Source: JADJOY01 sp046331705 [NCBI: bacterium] (lineage in GTDB: Bacteria > JADJOY01). Taken from it: 49,451 nucleotides of DNA. This document shows positions 18,696 through 26,895 of the stretch, piece by piece; within the stretch, counting starts at the first letter, position 1; the number at the start of each line of letters is the position of its first letter. The translations under genes were made by a program, and so were the position numbers. The stretch covers positions 1-49,451 of the forward strand of contig JAXLQJ010000053.1 of the NCBI GenBank assembly GCA_046331705.1, given 5' to 3'. Below the pieces are notes generated by a model that was not told the origin of the DNA, searched no databases, and saw only the letters and a list, made by a program, of their open reading frames with translations.

Positions 18696-18866
18696 CGATT
18701 CCTCCTGTTTTCGAGCCACGAGACGCGAGCCGGAGGGGTTTAGCAGATCTCGCGAGCGCACCGTCAATCCGCGCGCGCACCCACCGAGCGCGCGTTCCGG
18801 GATCTCGCCAGGCAGCGCCCGATCGCGCAGATTGGGGCCGCTCCTGACACTCGCGGAGGTTCGTTC

Positions 18867-19253
18867 GTGGAGCTCAATCAAGTGACGATCCCGGTGCGGA
18901 ACCTGGATCGGTCCATCGCGTTCTACGAGCGTCTCGGGCTCACGCTGATCGTGCGCGCCGAGGATCGCTACGCGCGCTTCGAGCTGCCCTTCGGCAACGC
19001 GACGTTCTCGCTCCACCACGCGGACGAGGTGCGCGCTCCCACGGGCGTGGTGATCTATTTCGAATGCGAGGATCTCGACGAGCGCGTCGCCAGGCTGGTC
19101 GCGAGTGGCATCGTGTTCGACTCGCCGCCCGTGGACCAGCCTTGGGCGTGGCGCGAGGCCTACACCCACGACCCCGACGGCCACGTGCTCTGCCTCTTTC
19201 GCGCCGGCACGCACCGGCACAACCCGCCGTGGAGGCTGCAACCCCCGGCGTGA
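18867..19253 (+). CDS. VOC-family (glyoxalase/dioxygenase-fold) protein
   Basis: A 128-residue single vicinal-oxygen-chelate module. It has the opening VTIPVRNLDRSIAFYERLGL, the middle strand FSLHHAD, the second beta-alpha-beta unit (GVVIYFECEDLDERVARL) and the closing YTHDPDGHVLCLF. Candidate metal ligands include His in the SLHH strand and Glu in WREAY. The C-terminal His-rich RAGTHRHNPPW tail is unusual. The GTG start at 18867 follows GGAGGT with a 6-nt spacer. It is the only forward gene in this stretch and probably forms its own transcript. The substrate is unknown. Confidence 0.9.
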   Translation: MELNQVTIPVRNLDRSIAFYERLGLTLIVRAEDRYARFELPFGNATFSLHHADEVRAPTGVVIYFECEDLDERVARLVASGIVFDSPPVDQPWAWREAYTHDPDGHVLCLFRAGTHRHNPPWRLQPPA

Positions 19254-19256
19254 CGG

Positions 19257-19276
19257 CCCGCGGAAGGGGCCGCGGG
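19257..19276. terminator. Hairpin between convergent genes
   Basis: A 7-bp perfect stem (CCCGCGG / CCGCGGG) with a 6-nt loop, starting 3 nt after the VOC stop and lying before the convergent P-loop gene. There is no T-run, which is common in high-GC genomes; a terminator role is inferred from position. Confidence 0.35.
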
Positions 19277-19301
19277 AGGATCCGCGATCCCGGGCCGGGC
19301 T

Positions 19302-19889
19302 TCACCGCGTGGGCGGGTCGAGCGCCGCGACACGATCGAAGAGCTCGAGGAGCGACGTCCGCACGTTGCCGCGATGGCGGAGCAGCACCTCCTCGAGCAG
19401 CGGTTCGAGACGCGCCGCGTGCGCGGGCGCCAGCTCGTCGAGGAGCTCCGCCAACAGCGCGACGCTGGTGCGCGTCTCGAGCAAGGTCGGCAACAGCCCG
19501 AGCCGGTGGCTGGTGACGACCAGGCCCCGTGCGCGGCGTGCGGCGCGCCGTAGCCGCATCCATTCCCATCGCGACGCATGATCGGCGCCGTCGAGAAGCA
19601 CCACCTCGTTCGCCTGCGCCCGCTCGAGCACGGCGCGCAGCTCGTGCCGCGCGGCGGCACGCTCGCCCGGGTCGAGGCGAAGCCGGATCGGCCGCAGACC
19701 GAGGAGCGGCAGGCGCCGCGCCAGGTCGTCCAGGAACGCGGTCTTCCCCGTGCCGTCCGGCCCCACGACCGCGGCACGAAACCCGAGTCCTTCGAGTCGC
19801 ACCAGCAGCTCGGGCCAGCTCGCGCCTTGCGGCCGGAAGGCGAGCGATTCGAGCCGCTCCACCCGGAGCGGGTTCTGGCGTGGCTTCAC
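19302..19889 (-). CDS. Small P-loop ATP-binding protein
   Basis: A 195-residue protein with a Walker A motif VVGPDGTGKTAFLDDLARRL (residues about 40-59). A hydrophobic strand ending in acidic residues (EVVLLDGADH) serves as Walker B. A short sensor-like VVTSHR follows, and the C-terminus is alpha-helical. The layout is like a stand-alone AAA/ORC-type ATPase or nucleoside-kinase-like NTPase, but it is shorter than most and I cannot name a family. The GTG at 19889 is the first start in frame. It follows the arrestin-like gene by 22 nt on the same strand and is probably the last gene of that transcript. Confidence 0.75.
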   Translation of the reverse strand: MKPRQNPLRVERLESLAFRPQGASWPELLVRLEGLGFRAAVVGPDGTGKTAFLDDLARRLPLLGLRPIRLRLDPGERAAARHELRAVLERAQANEVVLLDGADHASRWEWMRLRRAARRARGLVVTSHRLGLLPTLLETRTSVALLAELLDELAPAHAARLEPLLEEVLLRHRGNVRTSLLELFDRVAALDPPTR

Positions 19890-19911
19890 CCGAGCCTCGC
19901 AGTCGCGAACC

Positions 19912-20319
19912 TCAGGAACGATCGAGAGCGGGGGCGGCGCCGGCGTCCGCTTCGGCTGTGAGGTCCACCTCCGTGCCCGTGGGCGAGAGCACGATGCCGT
20001 GCTGCACGACCTCGTCGCCCGGCTCGCTCACGGCCTGGAGCGTCCACAACACGGAGAAGAGCTTGCCCGAGAAGCTGTACGGACCCGCGGGGAGCGAGAA
20101 CGCGAACGCGCGCTCGCCGCGGGTCGGTGGATTCTCGACGGTCAGCGTTTCGACCACGTCGGCATCCCGCGTGCCTTTGCCCTGCGTGTGCCAGAGCAGC
20201 TCGAGCCGGATCGTTTCGATGCGCTCGCCGGCCAGGTCCCAGCGGAGCCGACCGCGCAGCTGCTCGCGCGGACGGAAGGTGTCGCGTTCTTCCTCGAGCT
20301 CGATTCGGACGTCGCTCAC
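19912..20319 (-). CDS. Arrestin-like beta-sandwich protein
   Basis: A 135-residue all-beta protein. It starts DVRIELEEERDTFRPREQLR, the typical first strands of arrestin/Spo0M/Vps26-like domains (a polar strand, then an aromatic-Pro turn). It continues with alternating strands (TIRLELLWHTQGKG) and contains SLPAGPYSFSGKLFSVLWTL. That stretch resembles the F-x-G-x-L-x-x-x-W core of arrestin N-domains. No enzyme motif is seen; a scaffold or sorting role is possible. The GTG at 20319 overlaps the stop of the DUF3592 protein (GTGA), so the two are coupled and likely work together. The fold assignment is by pattern only. Confidence 0.65.
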   Translation of the reverse strand: MSDVRIELEEERDTFRPREQLRGRLRWDLAGERIETIRLELLWHTQGKGTRDADVVETLTVENPPTRGERAFAFSLPAGPYSFSGKLFSVLWTLQAVSEPGDEVVQHGIVLSPTGTEVDLTAEADAGAAPALDRS

Positions 20320-22136
20320 GCCGCGCTCCCGGACGCGCCGCCCAGCTCCGCGGGCACGACCACGATCGGGTACTTCTCGCTCACGTTCGGCCAGCGGCGG
20401 ATCTCGCCCTCGAGCACCAGGTTCCAGGTGATCTTGTTGTTGGGCGCCTCGAACGAGTGGATCGTGCCCGCCGGCACGGTCACGCGCTCGCGGCCTTGCT
20501 CGAGCTCGCGCCGGTCGTCGGTGTTCACGATCTCGATCTTGCGGAAGGTGTTGCGCTCGGTGTGGGTGCTGGTGCCGCGCCGGTAGCTCACCTCCTCCAC
20601 GCCTTCGAGATGGATGGTGAGCCGCTCGATCACGTGCGTTCGCCCGCTGAGCTCCCAGCGCAGCTCGAGCTCGCCGCCGAGCGGCACGCACGCGCTGCGC
20701 AGACTGACGGTGGCGCGCGGATTCGCGAGCGCCAGCACGCTCCAGAAGAAGCCGCCGATCAGCGCGAGGCCGATCAGCTCGAATGGGATGAGGAAGATCG
20801 CGAGGAACCACTCGGGGCTTCCGCGCTGGAAGCTCAGCACCAGCTGCCACACGAAGACGCTCACGATGCCGTTCCAGAAGAGCGCCACGAAGAGCATCCC
20901 GAAGACCCGGCCGAATGGCGTCGATTGCGGCTCGAGCGTGAGCGCGCCGCCCCCGCCCGGAACCTTCGGCAAGTAGCTCTCGGCGGCGAGGGCCGCGCTC
21001 GCGACGCGCGACGGCGAGGCGGCGACCGACGCGTGGCGGCCGCGCGCCGGGTCCGCGAACTCATCGCGGGCCGTGGATTGCGCCTGGCGGCGATCTTGCC
21101 CGCGCGAGCGCAGCATGCCGAAGAGGCCGCCGGCGCCGACCAGCGCGAACACCAGCGGCAACGCGAAGAGCAGCGCCGACGCGCCGACCCGAGGCTGGAT
21201 CACCGCCAGCGCTGGATCGCGCGGGTTCACGTAACACGTGAAATCGCGCCCGGGCGGGTACTCGTCGACGATCGCCTGCTTGGCGCCGCGCCCGCTCGAG
21301 CTGCCGCCCGGGAAGCGCCAGCGGTTGGATCGATACGTGTGTCCGCCGACCTGGTAGCGATAGAGGATGTCGACCGAGTACGTGTAGCTCGTGTGACCGT
21401 CGCTGGTGGACTCGTGCTCGCGCACGTTGCTGGCCTCGACGGTGCACGGCGTGGGCGTCCAGCGCGGCGCTTCGAACGCGTTTCGCGCGTCGTCGACGAG
21501 GAAGTAGCCGACGCCGAGCCCGACCGCGAGGAAGAGGCCGAAGAAGATGGCGGGCACGACGGTGGTCGCCGCCGATTTCCGGCCCACCGTGTCCTGAATG
21601 CGATCCGCGCGAACCTTGGTCGCCGCGGCCGAGCCCACCCAGACGCCGTAGATTCCGCCCGCGCCCACCAGCACGAACACGAGCGGCAGCAGCACGAACA
21701 GGCCGATGGCACGCGAGCTCTGCTCGAGGATCGCGTCGGCGTGGTTTTGGGGATTCACCCAGCACGGCACGGCGGCGCCGGGCACGTAACGGTCGAGGGC
21801 GCGCTGCACGGGCGTGTAGTCGCCGTGGCTCGCGCTCGAGGTGCCGATCTGGCTGCTGGTGAACGATTGCCCGCCGATCTCGTAGCGGTAGGTCACCGCC
21901 AGGCCGTAGGGCGCCGAATCGCTGCCGGTGTCGCGTGGCTCGCTCGTCTCGATGGTGCAGCGGTGCTGGGGCCAGCCGTGGGCATCCGAGTTGCGCAGCG
22001 TGGCCTTGACGATCAATCCGGTGAACCCGAGCCCGAACGCCAGAAACACGCCGAAGAAGAGCGTGCCGCAGCCCTTCCCCATGGGCGTGCTCGCGCCGCT
22101 CGCGCTCCCCGTTCGCGTCGAGATCCGCGCAGCCAT
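20316..22136 (-). CDS. Membrane protein with two DUF3592-like domains
   Basis: A 606-residue protein with two repeats of the same unit. Each unit has a membrane helix, then a beta-rich domain with a W...CTI/CTVE start, a Y-R-Y-x-V/I-GG core and a YxPG/VPG...CWVNP or CYVNP end, then a second helix (LLPLVFVLVGAGG / ALPLVFALVGAGG). The repeats span about 20-175 and 195-345. After a linker come two more helices (about 425-485) and a C-terminal beta domain of about 120 residues. DUF3592 proteins have no known activity. The gene is coupled by a GTGA overlap to the arrestin-like gene downstream. A later ATG at residue 19 is an alternative start. Confidence 0.85.
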   Translation of the reverse strand: MAARISTRTGSASGASTPMGKGCGTLFFGVFLAFGLGFTGLIVKATLRNSDAHGWPQHRCTIETSEPRDTGSDSAPYGLAVTYRYEIGGQSFTSSQIGTSSASHGDYTPVQRALDRYVPGAAVPCWVNPQNHADAILEQSSRAIGLFVLLPLVFVLVGAGGIYGVWVGSAAATKVRADRIQDTVGRKSAATTVVPAIFFGLFLAVGLGVGYFLVDDARNAFEAPRWTPTPCTVEASNVREHESTSDGHTSYTYSVDILYRYQVGGHTYRSNRWRFPGGSSSGRGAKQAIVDEYPPGRDFTCYVNPRDPALAVIQPRVGASALLFALPLVFALVGAGGLFGMLRSRGQDRRQAQSTARDEFADPARGRHASVAASPSRVASAALAAESYLPKVPGGGGALTLEPQSTPFGRVFGMLFVALFWNGIVSVFVWQLVLSFQRGSPEWFLAIFLIPFELIGLALIGGFFWSVLALANPRATVSLRSACVPLGGELELRWELSGRTHVIERLTIHLEGVEEVSYRRGTSTHTERNTFRKIEIVNTDDRRELEQGRERVTVPAGTIHSFEAPNNKITWNLVLEGEIRRWPNVSEKYPIVVVPAELGGASGSAA

Positions 22137-22187
22137 GGCCGGGGTTCTACACGATCTCGCTGGCGGAAGGCGTCCGCGTCGCCGCGA

Positions 22188-23390
22188 TCAGTAGAGCGTG
22201 TGCTGGCCGTCGAGGATCTCGCGCCACAGATCCACCGTGTGCGCCAGGTGTCGACCGGCCAGCGCACCGATCGCCGCGCGAGCGCCATCCAGATCGCGCG
22301 CCGCTTCACCGCCGATCGCGATCTCGACGAGCGCGGGCTCGGTGATCGGGTGGCCGATCTCGCTCACGAGGCAGCACCTGGCCTCGCTCACGCCGGGGAT
22401 CTCGCGCGCCACCGCCGCGGCGAGGGTGCGCGAGGTGATCTGGTAGAGCTTGCCCACGTGGCTGATCGGGTTCTTGCCGGCGGCGGCCTCCAGCGTCATC
22501 GGCCGATGCGGGGTGATGAGCCCGTTGGCGCGATTGCCGCGGCCCACCTCGCCGTCATCGCCGGCTTCCGCGGAGGTCCCCGTGACGGTGAGATAGACGC
22601 TGCCGCGCTCGGGGTCGTCGGCGGTGTTCACGTGCACCGTGACGTCGCGGCCGGTCTGCTGGCGCGCCAGCTCGCGCACCTGGCTCGCGAGCCGCTCTTT
22701 CTTGTCGAGGTAATCGGCGAGGCTCGCGACGTGACGATCGACGAAGGCGCACGCCACCGTGAGCCGGAGGTCCGCGTCCTCGCGCACCCCCATCACCTTC
22801 ACGTCCTCGCCCAGCTCGGGGTGCAGGCGCTTGGTCTCGGCTGCGTTGATGTGGCGCTCGACGGCCAGCACCAGCCGCTCGAGCTCCGTTTCCGGCGCGA
22901 ATCCCACGCCACACGAGCTGTCGTTGGCGCGTGGCGCGCCGCTGCGTCGTTGCCGCGCGAACACGTCCAGCAGGTCGACCGAGCCGGGACGGATGCGACA
23001 CGCGATGCGTACGTGCTGCGCGGGATCCAAGAAGCGAAAGCGCGCCGCCACGAACTCGCGAACCACGGTCGCGGCGATGTCCTCGACCGGGACCACGACG
23101 CCGCCGACCTCGCGAGTGGCGCGCCCCGCCAGGATCAGCTCGATCGGCTCGTCGACCCGTCCGCCGCCGAAGCTCGGCCGCGCCGCGCCCCCCACCAGCA
23201 GCACCTTGTCGACGTTGTGGTGGAGCACGCAGCCGAAACGATCCACGTAGAAGCGGCTGAGCGCGCGGCTCAGCTCCTCGGCGATGGCGTCGCAGAGCGT
23301 GTCGGGATGGCCCGCGCCCTTGCGCTCCACGACCTCCACGGAGCCGGCCGCGCCCAGCGCGGCTTCGATGCGACGAAGGCGAAGGGTCAC
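22188..23390 (-). CDS. S-adenosylmethionine synthetase, archaeal type
   Basis: A 400-residue protein of the archaeal-type methionine adenosyltransferase family, which makes S-adenosylmethionine from ATP and methionine. This family is only distantly related to bacterial MetK. Visible blocks are [20 protein letters not shown] near the N-terminus, [32 protein letters not shown], the central [20 protein letters not shown] and [11 protein letters not shown]. The C-terminal region is [15 protein letters not shown]. Length matches the archaeal family (about 400). The start is a GTG. It lies 51 nt upstream of the DUF3592 gene on the same strand. Whether the genome also has a normal metK cannot be seen here. 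Confidence 0.92.
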   Translation of the reverse strand: MTLRLRRIEAALGAAGSVEVVERKGAGHPDTLCDAIAEELSRALSRFYVDRFGCVLHHNVDKVLLVGGAARPSFGGGRVDEPIELILAGRATREVGGVVVPVEDIAATVVREFVAARFRFLDPAQHVRIACRIRPGSVDLLDVFARQRRSGAPRANDSSCGVGFAPETELERLVLAVERHINAAETKRLHPELGEDVKVMGVREDADLRLTVACAFVDRHVASLADYLDKKERLASQVRELARQQTGRDVTVHVNTADDPERGSVYLTVTGTSAEAGDDGEVGRGNRANGLITPHRPMTLEAAAGKNPISHVGKLYQITSRTLAAAVAREIPGVSEARCCLVSEIGHPITEPALVEIAIGGEAARDLDGARAAIGALAGRHLAHTVDLWREILDGQHTLY

Positions 23391-23459
23391 GAACGCAGCC
23401 GGTGGTTGACCACGAACTCGGTCGCGGGCGAGGAGTGGCGCGCCACGGTCCGCGCGCGC

Positions 23460-24269
23460 TCAGAAGAAATCGACGAAATGATAGAAGACGCCGCCGATGG
23501 CCTGCTGGATCTCTTCCTTGAACTTCTCGGGCTCGATGCGCTGGTAGCGGTAGCTGGCGGTGAAGCTCACGGGTGCCTGGAGCAGGCTGTAGAGCGAGTA
23601 CGACAAGCCGCCCTCGACGGCGAAGCCGCCGAAACCGTTCGGGTTGGGCGGAAGATCCACGCCCTTGCTCGCGTCGACCAGCGAGTACACGTAGACGCTG
23701 CCGACCGCATAGGGCGTCAGCCCGAGGTCGCGGAAGGTGTAGCTGAAGGTGGCGCCGGTGATGGCCGACAAGATGGTGTAGTCGGCTTTCGCGACCTCGA
23801 TCTCCGGGCCGACGCGGGTCGGCACGCCGTCGGTGACGTTCTGCAGCTCGTACCGCACGCCGACGAACGGCGTGACCGCGAACGGGAACTCGTTGCTCAG
23901 GAACAGGCTGTACTTGACCGCGCCATCGAGGTCGTGTTTCTGGGCGTTGCGATTGATCGACGTTTGACCGCCGGGCAGCGTGTCCGGGCTGCCGACGCCC
24001 TCGTACACGTAGTTCGAGTAGATGTATTTGGTGGTGACGCCGAAACGGCCGAAAGTCAGGTCCACGATTGGCGAGAGGAAGAAGCTCGTGTCGCTGATGG
24101 ACTCGGTTGCGTCGAGGGGGTCGGTGACCTGCGGGCGGTACATGCCGCTCTGCAAGCCGAGCGAGAGGTCGCCGGCGCGCGCGCTGGACGCCGCGAGGGG
24201 AACGCACGAGAGCAGCGCGCCCGCCGCGTACGCGATGGTGCGAAGAGTCGAGCGACGCGGCCGGGGCAT
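23460..24269 (-). CDS. Exported outer-membrane beta-barrel-like protein
   Basis: A 269-residue protein with a signal peptide (MPRPRRSTLR, hydrophobic core, cleavage near SARA). The mature part is almost entirely amphipathic beta strands with aromatic belts (TTKYIYSNYVYEG, FVGVRYELQNV, YAVGSVYVYSLVD, LSYSLYSL). It ends in Phe (YHFVDFF), the typical C-terminal signal of outer-membrane barrels. About ten to twelve strands are likely. The ligand or function is unknown. The ATG at 24269 is chosen for the better signal peptide; a GTG at 24299 would add ten residues. The start region faces the peptidyl-prolyl isomerase gene on the other strand. Confidence 0.82.
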   Translation of the reverse strand: MPRPRRSTLRTIAYAAGALLSCVPLAASSARAGDLSLGLQSGMYRPQVTDPLDATESISDTSFFLSPIVDLTFGRFGVTTKYIYSNYVYEGVGSPDTLPGGQTSINRNAQKHDLDGAVKYSLFLSNEFPFAVTPFVGVRYELQNVTDGVPTRVGPEIEVAKADYTILSAITGATFSYTFRDLGLTPYAVGSVYVYSLVDASKGVDLPPNPNGFGGFAVEGGLSYSLYSLLQAPVSFTASYRYQRIEPEKFKEEIQQAIGGVFYHFVDFF

Positions 24270-24378
24270 GCGCAACGAACCGGAATGATGGAGAATCACA
24301 CGTGACGGACGCGCGAGCGATCTTGCGTCACCCCCGCGGGGGCGTCAAGGGAAGCAGCGGCCGTGGCGAGCGTGGCCG

Positions 24379-25299
24379 ATGAGCGAGCTCGCAGCGCCGA
24401 TCGGAGACGGGAGCGGGGCCGGCAAGCACCGATCGGTCGGGAGAGCGATCGCGCGCGAGCCGCTCGTGCACTTCGTGCTCGTCGCCGTGCTGGTGGTCGC
24501 CGCGCGCTGCTGGCTTCGTGACGGCGCGCTCCCCGCCGACGCCCGGCGAGCGCCGATCGTGCTCACGCAAGCGGACGTGGACGCGCGCATCGCGCGCGAG
24601 CAGGCCGCGAGCGGCAAGCCCGTGAGCCCGGCGCGCCGTACGGCGCTGGTCGAGCAGCTGGTGCGCGACGAGGTGCTCCACCGCGAAGCGCTCGCGCTCG
24701 GCCTCGACCAGAGCGACGAGATCGTGCGCCGGCGGTTGGTGCAGATGATGGAGCTTCTGCTCGCGACCGCGGCGCCCGACGATCCGCCGAGCGACGCCGA
24801 GCTCGTGGAGTACGTGGCGGCGCACCGCGAGAAGTTCGAGCGTCCCGCGCGCGTCGCGTTGACGCACGTGTTCGTGGGGCGGGCGGCGCATCCGGAGGAC
24901 GGCGAGCCGCTCGCGCGCGAGCTGCTCGCGCGCCTCGCCGCAGGAGCCGATTCGCGGGGCCTGGGAGATCCCTTCCCGCGCGGCACGGCCTTTCCCCCGC
25001 GCACCGTGAGCGAGCTCGATGCGAGCTTCGGTCCGCTCTTCGGCGAGCGCGTCATCGAGCTGCCGGTGGGACGCTGGTCCGGGCCCATCGCGTCGAGCTA
25101 TGGGCTGCACTTGGTCCGGATCGATCAGCGCATCGAACCGGCGGTGCCGCCCCTCGACGAGATCCGCGCCGAGGCTCGCAAGGCGCTGAGCGAGACGCGG
25201 CGGGAGAGCGCTGCGCGCATGGCCTATCGGAAGATCGAGAAGCGCTACCGGATCGAGCGGCCCGCGGGGATCGCCTCCGAAGCGGGAGCGTCGGAGTGA
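24379..25299 (+). CDS. Membrane-anchored peptidyl-prolyl isomerase, PpiC/parvulin-like
   Basis: A 306-residue protein with one membrane helix (about residues 30-46) and an outside domain. A SurA/PrsA-like helical region (TQADVDARI...LVEQLVRDEVLHREALALGL) is followed by the SDAELVEYVAAHREKFERPA linker. A degenerate parvulin-like domain comes next, with VALTHVFVGR, the GDPFPRG turn and GRWSGPIASSYGLHLVRID. Such proteins assist folding of exported proteins. The next gene, a HupE-like protein, overlaps it by 4 nt (GTGA). A PpiC plus HupE-like pair is a known arrangement in proteobacteria. Confidence 0.87.
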   Translation: MSELAAPIGDGSGAGKHRSVGRAIAREPLVHFVLVAVLVVAARCWLRDGALPADARRAPIVLTQADVDARIAREQAASGKPVSPARRTALVEQLVRDEVLHREALALGLDQSDEIVRRRLVQMMELLLATAAPDDPPSDAELVEYVAAHREKFERPARVALTHVFVGRAAHPEDGEPLARELLARLAAGADSRGLGDPFPRGTAFPPRTVSELDASFGPLFGERVIELPVGRWSGPIASSYGLHLVRIDQRIEPAVPPLDEIRAEARKALSETRRESAARMAYRKIEKRYRIERPAGIASEAGASE

Positions 25300-26270
25300 G
25301 CCGGTCGGCTCGGTGGCTAGGCGGAGCGTGCCTCGTCGTTGCGACGACAGCGGCGGCGCACGGCGTGGATCCGAGCATCGTCGACGTCCGCGAGGCGCCG
25401 AATGGTCGCGTGGACGTGCGCTGGACCGAGCCCACGGGGTTGATCGACGGTCCTGGGCTTCAGTTCACACCCACCGCGCTACGCGTCGATTTTCCCGATC
25501 ACTGTCGGATGGCGTCTGCGCGGACCAGCGAGAGCGTTCCGCGCGGCATGGAAACGCGCTGGTCGCTCGATTGCGGGTCGCGGGGCCTCCGCGATGGCGA
25601 CATCCAGGTTCCAGGGCTTCTCGGCTCGGCGAAGCTCGTGATCCTGCGCTTCCGCACCGCGCGCGATCGCGAGCCGCGGATCGCGATCCTCACCGGTCGT
25701 CGCGACGCGTTTCGACTGAGCGCAGCGAGCGACTCCGTGCGATCGCTGCGCTCGCGGACCTCGCGCGGCGACGACTGGCGCGCCACAGCCTATCTGGCGG
25801 CGGCGTCGGTTCTCGGCGCGATCGCGATGCACAGGCGACGACGCGGCGTGCTCGCGTGGCTGTTGCTCGTCTCCTCCTTCTGGCTCGCGTCATTGCTGAT
25901 TCCAGGGGTTCTCTTGATGCTGGCCTCGGACGGTTCGCCAGGGTCGATCGACTGGTCGCTAGCCGCGCCCGGGCTTGCGGTGCTCGCGGCTTGGTGCGGG
26001 CGACGGATCAGCGGGCCCGATCCGCGCGAACGGACGAAAGATGCGGCCGCCCGCACGTTCGTGCTGCTCGTCCCGCTGGTGATTCCCGTGGGGACGTGGT
26101 GGGGCAGGCCGGGCGCGCCGGAGTGGGCGATGTTCGCGTTGCCCGTCATGATGCTCGCGGGCGCGCTGCTGGTGCTCACCATGCAGTCGGCGCCGCGGCT
26201 ACGACTGCTGCTCGTCTACACCGCGGGCATCTTCGCCGCCATCGAGACCGCGCTCGCGATCACGTCGTGA
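25296..26270 (+). CDS. HupE/UreJ-related membrane protein with divergent C-terminal half
   Basis: A 324-residue protein. After a signal peptide (cleavage near AAAHG), the first ~120 residues are an extracytoplasmic beta domain with the pattern DPSIVDVREAPNGRVDVRW. This is the opening domain found on HupE/UreJ_2-type proteins. The C-terminal half has about five membrane helices, but I do not see the His-rich H-x4-D-H core of nickel transporters. The start GTG overlaps the isomerase stop, and the upstream gene is its usual partner. A metal-transport role is therefore uncertain; the membrane half may be a replacement or a very divergent form. Confidence 0.75.
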   Translation: MSRSARWLGGACLVVATTAAAHGVDPSIVDVREAPNGRVDVRWTEPTGLIDGPGLQFTPTALRVDFPDHCRMASARTSESVPRGMETRWSLDCGSRGLRDGDIQVPGLLGSAKLVILRFRTARDREPRIAILTGRRDAFRLSAASDSVRSLRSRTSRGDDWRATAYLAAASVLGAIAMHRRRRGVLAWLLLVSSFWLASLLIPGVLLMLASDGSPGSIDWSLAAPGLAVLAAWCGRRISGPDPRERTKDAAARTFVLLVPLVIPVGTWWGRPGAPEWAMFALPVMMLAGALLVLTMQSAPRLRLLLVYTAGIFAAIETALAITS

Positions 26271-26274
26271 ACGT

Positions 26275-26291
26275 CGCGCGGCGACCGCGCG
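26275..26291. terminator. Hairpin between convergent genes
   Basis: A perfect 7-bp stem (CGCGCGG / CCGCGCG) with a CGA loop, 4 nt after the HupE-like gene and 12 nt before the end of the convergent lipoprotein gene. There is no T-run. Its position suggests a shared terminator. Confidence 0.4.
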
Positions 26292-26303
26292 GTCAGCAGG
26301 CTG

Positions 26304-26753
26304 TCAGGGAAAGACCAGCTTGGGCTTGACGTGATTGCCTTCGACGCCGCTCGGTGAGACCACCCAGGCATCGATGGTGACGGACTTCTCGTTCGCCATC
26401 GTGACGCAACCGCGGAACTCGAGCGTGTCGGTGCCAACCAGCACCACGGTCACCTTGTCCTTGGTGGGGATGTCGTGTTGCACGCTACCGCTGACGCCGC
26501 TCGGCTGGAATCGTCCCACCAGATTCAGCGTCCCGCCCACCACGTCACCCGAGTATTCGGCGCGCATCACGTACGCGGCGTCGGCGTTCTGGTCCTGGCA
26601 CGCCTTCTGAAGCGTGCGGTCCGACGAGAACGACAGACTCGCGTTGGCGAGCCGCGGGATGGTCGGGTCGCTGCTTCCGTTCCCGTCGTCTCCGCCGCAA
26701 CTCACTCCGAGGAATGCCGCCAAGCCGATGATGGCGATGAGACTTCGACGCAT
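26304..26753 (-). CDS. Small lipoprotein, function unknown
   Basis: A 149-residue protein with a clear lipoprotein signal: MRRSLIAIIGLAAFLGVSCG, lipobox GVSC. A Gly/Asp/Ser-rich linker follows, then a compact beta domain containing two Cys (KACQDQ and FRGCVTM) that may pair. No family is recognised. The ATG has a strong AAGGAGGG ribosome site. Base composition is less GC-rich than the surrounding genes. It stands alone between the convergent HupE-like gene and the DUF362 gene. Confidence 0.82.
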   Translation of the reverse strand: MRRSLIAIIGLAAFLGVSCGGDDGNGSSDPTIPRLANASLSFSSDRTLQKACQDQNADAAYVMRAEYSGDVVGGTLNLVGRFQPSGVSGSVQHDIPTKDKVTVVLVGTDTLEFRGCVTMANEKSVTIDAWVVSPSGVEGNHVKPKLVFP

Positions 26754-26895
26754 CTCTTCCCTCCTTGCCGGTTTCGCCGGTAGTCGGTGAGAATGCTAGT
26801 CCATCGCCCGAATTAATGCGAGCCGCTCGCGACACGATCTCCCGCCGTAGCGGCGCGGGTCGCTGGTCTCGGCGTCGGTCAGGCGCTGGCTTCGC

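Noticed and set aside
20127-24305. A 1392-codon forward reading frame opposite the DUF3592/AdoMet-synthetase genes
   Set aside because: It is antisense to several well-recognised genes and has the Arg/Ala/His-rich composition of a GC-rich shadow frame, with no domain pattern.
24331-24342. 12-bp palindrome CCCCCGCGGGGG between divergent genes
   Set aside because: Expected by chance at this GC content; no link to a promoter or known operator.
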